A DNA stretch of 64,000 nucleotides, taken from NCBI GenBank assembly GCA_965207995.1, contig OZ242299.1:1054001-1118000 (forward strand). Direction: 5' to 3'. A program made the position numbers and the translations under genes. Below the pieces are notes generated by a model. That model was not told the origin of the DNA and did not search any database. It saw only the letters and a list, made by a program, of their open reading frames with translations. Position 1 is the first letter of the stretch; every line of letters starts with the position of its first letter. This stretch comes from DAOUKH01 sp965207995. GTDB lineage: Bacteria > Chloroflexota > Dehalococcoidia > SHYB01. This document shows, piece after piece, positions 52,248 through 59,568 of the stretch.

Positions 52248-54470
52248 TTACGAAGGAACCCCAATGCGGGAAGGCCACCAGTTCCACCGGCCGAACATCG
52301 ACACCAGGGCCGGCACGATCAGCGTGCGTGTGATGAACGTGTCGATCAGCACGCCGGCGGCAACGCCGAACCCGAGCTGCACCAAGTCCTGAAGCGGCAG
52401 GGTCGTCAGCGCCGAGAACGTGCCGGCGAGGATGATGCCCGCCGACGTGATCACCGGGCCGGTGCGCGCCAGTGCATGGCGGGTCGCCTCCTCCAACGGG
52501 GCTTCCCGGGCCTCCTCGCGGATCCGGGACATCAGATAGATGTTGTAGTCCACGCTCAGCGCGTTGAGGAACACGAACAGGAAGAACGGCACCGCCGGCC
52601 CAATGCCGGCATGACCCGCCAAGAAGACGAACACCCCGACGACAAGGCCGAGCGTGGCGAAGTAGGTGAACGCGATCGTAGCCATCAGATACAGCGGCGC
52701 GATCAGCGAGCGCAGCAGCAGGGCCAGCACCACGCCGATGGCCAACAGGATGAGCGGGAGCACCACGAGCGAGTCGCGGTTGCCCGCGGTGCGGGTGTCG
52801 TAGGCCTCCGCGGTGTCCCCGCCGAGGAGCACGCTTCCCGGAGGCAGGCCCACAGCCGCGGCGCGCTCCCGGACGAGGCTGCGCAGCTCGGGTACCGCGT
52901 CGAGCGCCTCCCGCGAGAAGGGGTTCGCCTCGAGTACGACGTCGATGCGCGCCGCGCCGCCATCGTCGGAGACGAACCGCCGCGCATTTGCCTCCGGCAG
53001 TTGCGAGGCGGGCGGCCCCGCGATACCGAGCGGTCGGCTCGGTCCGGACGCGTCGGCGACGCCCGGATGCTCGACCAGCCCCCACGTGATGGAGTCCAAC
53101 TGCTCAAGCCCGCCGGCGTCGAGCGCATCGGCGCCCGGAGGCAGTGAGACATACAGCTGCGTTGGCGAGATCTCGCCCGCCGGGAAGCCGCTGCGCAACA
53201 GCTCGAAGCTGCGAACGGATTCCGTGTTGCTCGGCAGGCTCGCAAGCTGGTCGTAGTTGGCGCGGAACGGGACCAGGCCCGCCACCAGGACGCCGAGGCC
53301 CAGAACCGTCACCGCCAGCGTCACGACCGGCCGCCGCAGCACCGCCGCGCCGATCCTGCCGTAGGTGCTGCGCCGCCAGTCGACCTGCGGCGCAGCCGCC
53401 GTCTCCAACCGAGGCTGCATGGGCCAAAAGGCCCGCCGTCCGAAGATGGTCAGCACCGCGGGGATGAGTGTGAGCGCCGCCAGCATCATCACCGCCACGG
53501 CGATGGCGATGACCGGCCCGAGCGCCTGGTAGGAACCCAGCGTCGCCAGCCCGAGCGCGGCGCTCGCGACCAGGATCGTCGCCCCTGCCGACCCCACCGC
53601 GCCGCCGACGCCGCGCAGCGTGCGCCGCATCGCCTCGTGGCGGTCGTCATGCCGGGTCAGCTCTTCGCGAAAGCGCGCCGAGACGAACAGCACGTAGTCG
53701 GTCCCCGTGCCGAACAGCACCACGGTCATGATGCCGATCGTCTGACCGGAAACGGGCAGATCGAACACCTGGGCCGACCAACCCCCCAAGGCGCTCGCGA
53801 TCTGAAAGACGAGCCCCACACCCAGCAACGGGACCGCCGCCATGATCGGCGAGCGGTAGATGATGATCAGCAGCACCAGCACCAGCAGCACGGTCACCAG
53901 CAGCAGCAGCGAATTGATCTGCGAGAACACGCCGATTAGGTCGACGAGCAGCCCGCCCGGACCGCCGACGGCTACCTCGGCGCCCGCCAAGTCATGAGCC
54001 GCCGAGCGGTCGCGGATCGCCTCCACCGTGTCGGCGAAGGGTTGCTCGCCCGGCTCCCCGGCAACCTCCACGAAGACGTACATCGTGGTGCCGTCGGCAG
54101 AGACCAGGCCGGACGGCTGACCCCCGGCCGGGTCGGGAGCCCGCACCTGGACCACGTTGTCCGGCGCCTCGGGGCTCGACAGCCAAGCCCCGAGGTCGGC
54201 CGCCGCCGCGTACGCCGGAGGCCCCAGACCCCCCGGTTCGCGAAAGACAACCAAGACCGGCGTCCCCGCCGACGAGAAGCGCTCCCGCCCAAGCTCGAAC
54301 GCCCGCGTCGCCTCGGCGTCCTCCGGCAGGAAGAGCGCCTGCTCGTTCTCGCTGGCCTCTCCGAGTCCGGGAAGCTGCGAGATCAATAGCCCGGCCACGA
54401 CGATCCACGCGACAAGGGTTACCCACTTGCCGCGTGGACTGGATACGAAGTCGGTGAGACGACCTAGCAC
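52248..54470 (-). CDS. MMPL-family RND transporter
   Basis: A 740-residue membrane protein, starting with a GTG at 54470 after an AAGGA site. The layout is typical of MMPL exporters: one membrane helix (WVTLVAWIVVAGLLISQLPG), a periplasmic domain, a block of five helices (LLLLVTVLLVLVLLIIIYRS and onwards), then a second helix, a second periplasmic domain (SNTESVRSFELLRSGFPAGE) and a second block of five helices (LIAPLYLMATIAFTYFATLG). GTDYVLFVSARFREEL and SVDYNIYLMSRIREEA are the two conserved loop motifs with the proton-relay Asp. It exports lipids or drugs; the substrate is unknown. Confidence 0.94.
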   Translation of the reverse strand: MLGRLTDFVSSPRGKWVTLVAWIVVAGLLISQLPGLGEASENEQALFLPEDAEATRAFELGRERFSSAGTPVLVVFREPGGLGPPAYAAAADLGAWLSSPEAPDNVVQVRAPDPAGGQPSGLVSADGTTMYVFVEVAGEPGEQPFADTVEAIRDRSAAHDLAGAEVAVGGPGGLLVDLIGVFSQINSLLLLVTVLLVLVLLIIIYRSPIMAAVPLLGVGLVFQIASALGGWSAQVFDLPVSGQTIGIMTVVLFGTGTDYVLFVSARFREELTRHDDRHEAMRRTLRGVGGAVGSAGATILVASAALGLATLGSYQALGPVIAIAVAVMMLAALTLIPAVLTIFGRRAFWPMQPRLETAAAPQVDWRRSTYGRIGAAVLRRPVVTLAVTVLGLGVLVAGLVPFRANYDQLASLPSNTESVRSFELLRSGFPAGEISPTQLYVSLPPGADALDAGGLEQLDSITWGLVEHPGVADASGPSRPLGIAGPPASQLPEANARRFVSDDGGAARIDVVLEANPFSREALDAVPELRSLVRERAAAVGLPPGSVLLGGDTAEAYDTRTAGNRDSLVVLPLILLAIGVVLALLLRSLIAPLYLMATIAFTYFATLGLVVGVFVFLAGHAGIGPAVPFFLFVFLNALSVDYNIYLMSRIREEAREAPLEEATRHALARTGPVITSAGIILAGTFSALTTLPLQDLVQLGFGVAAGVLIDTFITRTLIVPALVSMFGRWNWWPSRIGVPS

Positions 54471-54526
54471 TGAGGAATTCCTTCTGGGGCTAGTCCAAGC
54501 CGTTGGAGTCTACACGCTCGATGAAA

Positions 54527-56368
54527 CTAGGACTCCTCCGGCGGGATGAGCACCGAGTCGATCACGTGGATCGTCCCATTCGCCGCCTCGATGTCCGTGA
54601 TCAGCACCCGCGCCTCGTTCAGCAGCACCGTGTCGCCCTCGACCGTGATGTTCACCGCATCTCCCTGCACCGTCGTCACGGAGTCCAGCGTCACCACGTC
54701 CGCCGCCTTCGCGTTCCCCGCCACCACGTGGTACAGCAGGACTTCAGTAAGGGCGGGAATGTCGCCCAGCAGCGCCTCCACCGTCCCCTCCGGCAGCGCC
54801 GCGAACGCCTCGTCCGTGGGCGCGAACACCGTGAACGGCCCCTCGCCCTGCAGCGTCTCGACCAAGTTGGCCGCCTGCAGCGCCGCCACGAGCGTCTCGA
54901 ACCGACCGTCGCCCACCGCGACATCTACGATGGTGCCAAAGTCTTCCGGCGGAATGAGCACCGAGTCGATCACGTGGATCGTCCCGTTCGCCGCCTCGAT
55001 GTCCGTGATCAGCACCCGCGCATCGTTCAGCCGTACCGTCTCGCCCTCGACCGTGATGTTCACCGCATCTCCCTGCACCGTGGTCACGGAGTCAAGCGTC
55101 ACCACGTCCGCCGCCTTCGCGTCCCCCGCCACCACGTGGTACAGCAGGATGTCAGTGAGGGCGGGGATGTCGCCCAACAGCGCCTCCACCGTCCCCTCCG
55201 GCAGCGCCGCGAACGCGTCGTCGGTCGGCGCGAACACCGTGAACGGCCCTTCGCCCTGCAGCGTCTCGACCAAGCCGGCCGCCTGCAGCGCCGCCACCAG
55301 CGTCTCGAATCGACCATCACCCACGGCAATGTCTACGATGGTGCCGAGGTCTTCGGGCGGGATGAGCACCGAGTCGATCACGTGGATCGTCCCATTCGCC
55401 GCCTCGATGTCCGTGATCACCACCCGCGCCTCGTTCAGCAGCACCGTGTCGCCCTCGACCGTGATATTCACCGCATCTCCCTGCACCGTGGTCACCGAGT
55501 CAAGCGTTACCACGTCCGCCGCCTTCGCGTTCCCCGCTACCACGTGGTACAGCAGGATCTCAGTAAGCGCGGGGATGTCGCCCAACAGCGCCTCGACCGT
55601 CCCCTCCGGCAGCGCCGCGAACGCCTCGTCCGTCGGCGCGAAGACCGTAAACGGTCCTTCGCCCTGCAGCGTCTCCACCAGTCCGGCCGCCTGCAAAGCT
55701 GCGACCAGCGTCTCGAACCGGCCGTCGCCCACGGCGATATCCACGATGGTGCCAAAGTCTTCCGGCGGAATGAGCACCGAGTCGATCACGTGGATCGTCC
55801 CGTTCGCCGCCTCGATGTCCGCGATCACCACCCGCGCCTCGTTCAGCAGCACCGTGTCGCCCTCGACCGTGATCGTAACCGCGTCTCCCTGCACCGTGAT
55901 CACGGAGTCCAGCGTCACCACGTCCGCCGCCTTCGCGTTCCCCGCCACCACGTGGTACAGCAGGATGTCCGTCAGCGCGGGGATGTCGCCCAACAGCGCC
56001 TCCACCGTTCCCTCCGGCAGCGCCGCGAACGCGTCGTCCGTGGGCGCGAACACCGTGAACGGTCCCTCGCCCTGCAGCGTCTCGGCCAAGCCGGCCGCCT
56101 GCAACGCAGCCACCAGCGTCTCGAACCGCTCGTCGCCCACCGCGATATCCACGATCGTCCCAGGCTCCGGCTCCGGCGTTGCCGTAGGCACGGGTGTTGC
56201 CGTGGGCGCCGGTGTTGCCGTGGGCGGCAGCGGCGTTGGATCGCTGCTACCGCAGGCAGCCACACCAATGGCAAGCAGGCCTGCCGCGACGAGCCCCACC
56301 AGCCACCGGCGAACGCTCGGCCCCCGCTCTAAGGCAGCTCCAAATCGATCGGTCCTGTTCCTGAACAT
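54527..56368 (-). CDS. Lipoprotein with four tandem fasciclin (FAS1) domains
   Basis: A 613-residue exported protein. The start at ATG 56368 has GGAGGGG five bases upstream; the open frame to 56479 crosses the promoter region. The lipobox ends at Cys39 (LLAIGVAACGSS), followed by a Pro/Thr linker (repeated 'PTATP'). Four FAS1 domains of 136 residues come next, each with FTVFAPTDxAFAALPEGTVE (H1 box), LLYHVVAG and GTIHVIDSVLIPPE (H2 box). They are almost identical. FAS1 domains serve cell adhesion and matrix contacts. The gene diverges from the B12-binding regulator and is probably its target. Confidence 0.95.
   Translation of the reverse strand: MFRNRTDRFGAALERGPSVRRWLVGLVAAGLLAIGVAACGSSDPTPLPPTATPAPTATPVPTATPEPEPGTIVDIAVGDERFETLVAALQAAGLAETLQGEGPFTVFAPTDDAFAALPEGTVEALLGDIPALTDILLYHVVAGNAKAADVVTLDSVITVQGDAVTITVEGDTVLLNEARVVIADIEAANGTIHVIDSVLIPPEDFGTIVDIAVGDGRFETLVAALQAAGLVETLQGEGPFTVFAPTDEAFAALPEGTVEALLGDIPALTEILLYHVVAGNAKAADVVTLDSVTTVQGDAVNITVEGDTVLLNEARVVITDIEAANGTIHVIDSVLIPPEDLGTIVDIAVGDGRFETLVAALQAAGLVETLQGEGPFTVFAPTDDAFAALPEGTVEALLGDIPALTDILLYHVVAGDAKAADVVTLDSVTTVQGDAVNITVEGETVRLNDARVLITDIEAANGTIHVIDSVLIPPEDFGTIVDVAVGDGRFETLVAALQAANLVETLQGEGPFTVFAPTDEAFAALPEGTVEALLGDIPALTEVLLYHVVAGNAKAADVVTLDSVTTVQGDAVNITVEGDTVLLNEARVLITDIEAANGTIHVIDSVLIPPEES
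54546..56165 (-). repeat. Four-fold 408-base tandem repeat inside the fasciclin gene
   Basis: The same landmark (ATGAGCACCGAG on the plus strand) occurs at 54546, 54954, 55362 and 55770, exactly 408 bases apart. Units differ by scattered bases only. Such long near-identical repeats can expand or shrink by recombination. Confidence 0.85.
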
Positions 56369-56405
56369 GTCACCCCTCCGATCCGCCCTTGGTTCAGATT
56401 GCCGA

Positions 56406-56475
56406 CTATCCTCATCGATAGGTCGGTATAGGCGGTATATAGTCCGCATAGTATATGAGTATATGCAACATACCG
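56406..56475. promoter_or_regulatory. AT-rich divergent control region with GTATA repeats
   Basis: Between the fasciclin gene and the B12-binding regulator, (G/A)GTATA occurs at 56425, 56434, 56450 and 56458, with spacings of 9, 16 and 8, and CATACC in reverse at about 56469. A short inverted repeat CTATC...GATAG lies at 56406-56421. The stretch is much richer in A and T than its surroundings. It probably holds operators and the fasciclin gene promoter (several TATA-like boxes on the minus strand). Confidence 0.5.
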
Positions 56476-56514
56476 TCAACCCTGCCGGTGGGCCGACTTC
56501 CTAGGCGAGATGAA

Positions 56515-56520
56515 TATAAT
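56515..56520 (+). promoter_or_regulatory. Possible -10 box of the B12-binding regulator gene
   Basis: TATAAT, 26 bases before the ATG at 56546. No clear -35 box is found at the right distance. If used, the message would have a leader of only about 20 bases or less and no ribosome-binding site. Confidence 0.4.
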
Positions 56521-56545
56521 CTACAAACCTGCTATATTCCCTCCC

Positions 56546-57436
56546 ATGGACCAGGGCTTGGAACAAAGCGCTCAGACGGCACTGCTTAAGGACAGATACG
56601 AGCAGGCCTTGATGGCCGGTGACGGCGACGAGGCCCGCAGGATCGTCGCCGACGCCCTCGACCGGGGGACCGACCCCCCGACCATCTACTTCGGCATCTT
56701 TGCGCCCGCGCTGGTCGCGATAGGGCACGCCTGGCGAAGGGGACAGCTGACCATCGCGGCGGAGCACCACGCCACCAGCATCACCCTCCAGCAAATCGCC
56801 CACGTCGGAGAGGTCTGGCGCCTCAACCGCAAGAAGGACATCGGCGCGAGCGTGGTCGTCGCGGCCGTGGAAGGCGAAATGCACGCGGTCGGTGTGAGGA
56901 TGATCGCCGACCTCTTCGACATGGACGGCTGGCACGTCTCCGACCTGGGGCAGAACAACCCCACGGATGATCTCGTCGACCTCGTCGGCGAACGCAAGCC
57001 CGATCTGGTGATCCTGTCGCTCTCCCAGCCCGACCTCATCCCCGTGGCGGCGAGGGCTGCGGCGACGCTCACGGCCCTCGAGCATAGGCCCGCCGTCTTC
57101 GTTGGCGGTCCCGGCCTCTCCCAAGAGCCGCAGGCAGGCCAAGTCGCAGCCGACTTGGTCTCCTCATCCCCCTTCGAGGCACTGCGCGTGGGGAGGCAGC
57201 TCGCCGGCATCGACAAAGAGCACTTAACGCTGGAGGACCACCTCAGCGCGCTGGGACATCGCATCCTCGCCTTGCGCAGGCAGCGCGGATGGAGCCAGCA
57301 GGAGCTCGCGCTCCGGGCCGGGCTCGACCGCACCTACCTCAGCGCCGTCGAGAAGGGCAAGCAGAACATCACGATCGGAGCGGCGCTGAAGATTGCGGAT
57401 GCGCTGGGTGCCTCGCTCTCCGACCTGATCGATTGA
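56546..57436 (+). CDS. Cobalamin-binding regulator: B12-binding module with a C-terminal XRE helix-turn-helix
   Basis: A 296-residue protein. Residues 15-95 form the helical B12 cap domain, with W63, nine residues, then E73-H74: the Wx9EH motif known from CarH photoreceptors. Residues 100-220 are the Rossmann-like B12-binding domain with E111-M-H113-A-V-G116 (the ExHxxG motif; His113 would be the lower ligand), DLGQNNP and VFVGGPG. Residues 236-296 are an XRE/Cro-type helix-turn-helix (GWSQQELALRAGLDRTYLS). CarH proteins carry a MerR-type DNA-binding domain at the N-terminus instead. The His next to W in CarH, used as the upper ligand after light, is Arg64 here. The start is uncertain: ATG 56510 in the same frame would add 12 residues. 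It may sense light or B12 and control the divergent gene. Confidence 0.88.
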   Translation: MDQGLEQSAQTALLKDRYEQALMAGDGDEARRIVADALDRGTDPPTIYFGIFAPALVAIGHAWRRGQLTIAAEHHATSITLQQIAHVGEVWRLNRKKDIGASVVVAAVEGEMHAVGVRMIADLFDMDGWHVSDLGQNNPTDDLVDLVGERKPDLVILSLSQPDLIPVAARAAATLTALEHRPAVFVGGPGLSQEPQAGQVAADLVSSSPFEALRVGRQLAGIDKEHLTLEDHLSALGHRILALRRQRGWSQQELALRAGLDRTYLSAVEKGKQNITIGAALKIADALGASLSDLID

Positions 57437-57503
57437 CGCCGGCGCCGACAGCACCCCCCGCTGGGCGCCGCCGCGCGACGACGGGAGGAGGGAGGGAGCC
57501 TGG

Positions 57504-57577
57504 TACCCCTGGCGCGACTCGAACGCGCGACACACGGTTTAGGAAACCGTTGCTCTATCCACCTGAGCTACAGGGGC
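57504..57577 (-). tRNA. tRNA-Arg (anticodon CCT)
   Basis: On the minus strand a full cloverleaf can be folded: acceptor stem GCCCCTG with CAGGGGT (one G-U pair), D arm with TAGCTCAGGTGGATAGAGC, anticodon stem ACGGT/ACCGT around the loop TTCCTAA, and T arm GCGCG-TTCGAGT-CGCGC. The anticodon is CCT, which reads AGG (Arg). The CCA end is encoded (57501-57503). It lies between the B12-binding regulator and the dehydratase operon, as a single tRNA gene. Confidence 0.93.
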
Positions 57578-57618
57578 ACGCGCGGATATAGTCGATTCTA
57601 CCACCGGAGCGGCGGCGG

Positions 57619-58149
57619 CTACTTCCGGGGCTCTATCCCCCGCTCCTTCATCATGTTCTTGATGAAGGGAAGCAGGCCGCCCGCCTCCATGATCTGCATC
57701 GGCGGGCTCCCCTCGGGCCACGCCTCGGCCTGCAAGACCGTGCCCTTGGTCAGGTTCTTCGTCTCCCCGGTCAGCAGACTTACCTCGCCCTCGTCGCCTT
57801 CGTCGAAGGCCTCGGAGACGCCGGGGCACCACAGCGTCGGCATCCCGATGTTCACCGAGCTGCGCAGGAAGATGCGCGACGTCGACTCCGCCAGTACCGC
57901 CGCGATGCCGTTGAGCTGCAGCATGAGCGCGCCGTTCCGGCTCGAGCCGCAGCCGAAGTTCCGCCCCGCCACGATGAGGTCGCCCGGCTGCACCTCGTCG
58001 ACCCAGCCCGGCCGGTTGGTGGAGAAGCAGTACGGGGCGGCGTCCTCGTCGCTCAGCTTCCTCGCCAAGACGATGTGCCCCGGCATCATGAGGTCCGTGG
58101 CGACGTTGTCGCCGAACTTCCATACCCTGCCTTTGAAGATCGTCTGCAT
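57619..58149 (-). CDS. LeuD-like small subunit of a 3-isopropylmalate dehydratase/aconitase-family enzyme
   Basis: A 176-residue swivel-domain subunit. The start at ATG 58149 gives MQTIFKGRVWKFGDNVATD. The family motifs are VAGRNFGCGSSRNGALM, which binds substrate with Ser and Arg, and IFLRSSVNIGMPTLW. It completes the active site of the large subunit encoded 11 bases upstream. It is of the short bacterial type (LeuD/DmdB-like), and no leuA or leuB gene is nearby, so the substrate may not be isopropylmalate. Alkyl-malates such as 2,3-dimethylmalate are an alternative, given the divergent lyase gene. Confidence 0.9.
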   Translation of the reverse strand: MQTIFKGRVWKFGDNVATDLMMPGHIVLARKLSDEDAAPYCFSTNRPGWVDEVQPGDLIVAGRNFGCGSSRNGALMLQLNGIAAVLAESTSRIFLRSSVNIGMPTLWCPGVSEAFDEGDEGEVSLLTGETKNLTKGTVLQAEAWPEGSPPMQIMEAGGLLPFIKNMMKERGIEPRK

Positions 58150-58160
58150 CGAGGGCGCCC

Positions 58161-59426
58161 CTAGAGGAATTTTCTCGGGTCGGTGATGTATCCGGTCACC
58201 GCCGACGCCGCAACCACCGCCGGATTCGAAAGATAGACAAAGGCCTCCGGGCTCCCCTGCCGGCCCATGAAGTTCCGGTTCGTCGACGAGATCGACACCT
58301 CGCCGTCGCCGAGCACGCCCATGTGACCCCCGAAGCACGGGCCGCACGTCGAGTGCTCGATGTTCGCCCCCGCGTCGGCGAAGACCTCCCAAAGCCCCTC
58401 CTTCAGGCACTCCCGCCAGATCGCCTGCGACGCCGGGCTGCACAGCAGCCGCACCTCGGGGTGCACCTCGCGGCCCTTCAGAATCCGCGCCGCCGCCCGG
58501 AAGTCTTCCATGCGGGCGTTGGTGCACGACCCGATCAGCGCCTGGTCGATCTTGATCTTCTCCGGCGCCAGGTCACCGATGGACTTCACGTTCGACGGAT
58601 CGTGCGGGCACGCTACCTGCGGCTCCAGGTCCGTCACGTCGAGCGTGAGACGCTCGGCGTAGTGCGCGTCCTCGTCAGGGAAGACGTGCTCATAGGAGCG
58701 GTCAACCCGCCCCTCCAGAAATTCGTCCACCTTCTCGTCGGCCTCGAAGATGGCGAACTTCGCCCCCATCTCGACGCCCATGTTCGAAATCGTCCACCGG
58801 CTCGAAAGCGACATCGCCTCCGCGGCCGGGCCCCGGAACTCCATCGACTTGTAGAGGCCGACCTCGCTCCCCCACGTCCCCAGGATCTTCAGCACGATGT
58901 CCTTCCCGAAGATGAAGTCGTCGACCCCCGCATACGTCCCTTCGAGGCGGACCTCCATGCTTTCCGGAACGCGGAACCAATACTCGCCGAAGATCAGGCA
59001 GAGCAGGCTGTCCATCGCCGCGTTCGTCGCGCAGGCGTTGAAGACGCCCCCGGACGTCGAGTGGGAGTCCGGCATGGCGATCAGGTCGCCCGGCGCGATC
59101 ATCCCGTTTTCCGGATAGAGTTGGTGCAGGATGCCGTGGCGCCCGTACTCCCAGTAGTTCTTGATCCCGAAGTCCTTCACCGCCTGCCGCAGCTTTATGA
59201 CCTGGTTGGCCGCCACCACGGAGGGCGGCGGCGCCAGGTGGTCCTCGACCATGTAGACCCCGTCGGGATTCGCCAGCTCGGTCACGCCGAGCTCGTAGAG
59301 CTGCGCCAGTTGGGTGTTCGCCGATGTCGCCGTCGCGTCGACGCGGCACCAGAGGAACTCTCCCGGCTTCACCTCGTCCCGGTCGCCGTGAGCGGCGAGT
59401 ATCTTCTCCGCTATGGTCATTCCCAT
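58161..59426 (-). CDS. LeuC-like large subunit of a 3-isopropylmalate dehydratase/aconitase-family enzyme
   Basis: A 421-residue subunit; the ATG at 59426 has GAGGA eight bases upstream. The [4Fe-4S] cluster Cys are in IGSCTNARMEDFRAAA and in HSTCGPCFGGHMG. The catalytic and substrate motifs MPDSHSTSGGVFNACATN and SSTNRNFMGRQG are present. The first is DSHSTSGG where LeuC usually has DSHTxTxG, a mild change. It dehydrates and rehydrates a malate-type acid together with the small subunit. It is divergent from an isocitrate lyase-family gene 142 bases away, which could cleave the product. Confidence 0.92.
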   Translation of the reverse strand: MGMTIAEKILAAHGDRDEVKPGEFLWCRVDATATSANTQLAQLYELGVTELANPDGVYMVEDHLAPPPSVVAANQVIKLRQAVKDFGIKNYWEYGRHGILHQLYPENGMIAPGDLIAMPDSHSTSGGVFNACATNAAMDSLLCLIFGEYWFRVPESMEVRLEGTYAGVDDFIFGKDIVLKILGTWGSEVGLYKSMEFRGPAAEAMSLSSRWTISNMGVEMGAKFAIFEADEKVDEFLEGRVDRSYEHVFPDEDAHYAERLTLDVTDLEPQVACPHDPSNVKSIGDLAPEKIKIDQALIGSCTNARMEDFRAAARILKGREVHPEVRLLCSPASQAIWRECLKEGLWEVFADAGANIEHSTCGPCFGGHMGVLGDGEVSISSTNRNFMGRQGSPEAFVYLSNPAVVAASAVTGYITDPRKFL

Positions 59427-59536
59427 GGGCCGTTCCTCAATTCCGCGGTGCGGGCCGCGCATCCGCCGGCGCGTGTAAGATACCCGCCGTGGCGTTCGGT
59501 TCGGAGAGCCAACAGTTTAGCAACAAGAGCGATAGA

Positions 59537-59552
59537 CCACCAACGTTGGTGG
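59537..59552. promoter_or_regulatory. 16-base perfect palindrome upstream of the lyase gene
   Basis: CCACCAACGTTGGTGG, perfect on both strands, 16 bases before the GTG start of the lyase gene and in the gap to the divergent dehydratase operon. It is a candidate operator for a dimeric regulator. The ribosome-binding site GGAGGGG begins at its edge, so it may also act in the message. Confidence 0.5.
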
Positions 59553-59568
59553 AGGGGAAGGTAGCGGC

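Noticed and set aside
54546..56504. 652-codon open frame on the plus strand opposite the fasciclin gene
   Set aside because: It is a mirror of the four repeats on the other strand, is Ser/Thr/Ala-rich without a domain, and has no ribosome-binding site; the minus-strand frame has clear FAS1 motifs.
57619..59426. Plain leucine biosynthesis leuCD operon
   Set aside because: Not excluded, but leuA, leuB and ilv genes are missing nearby, and the divergent lyase gene suggests another substrate, so the gene symbols are withheld.
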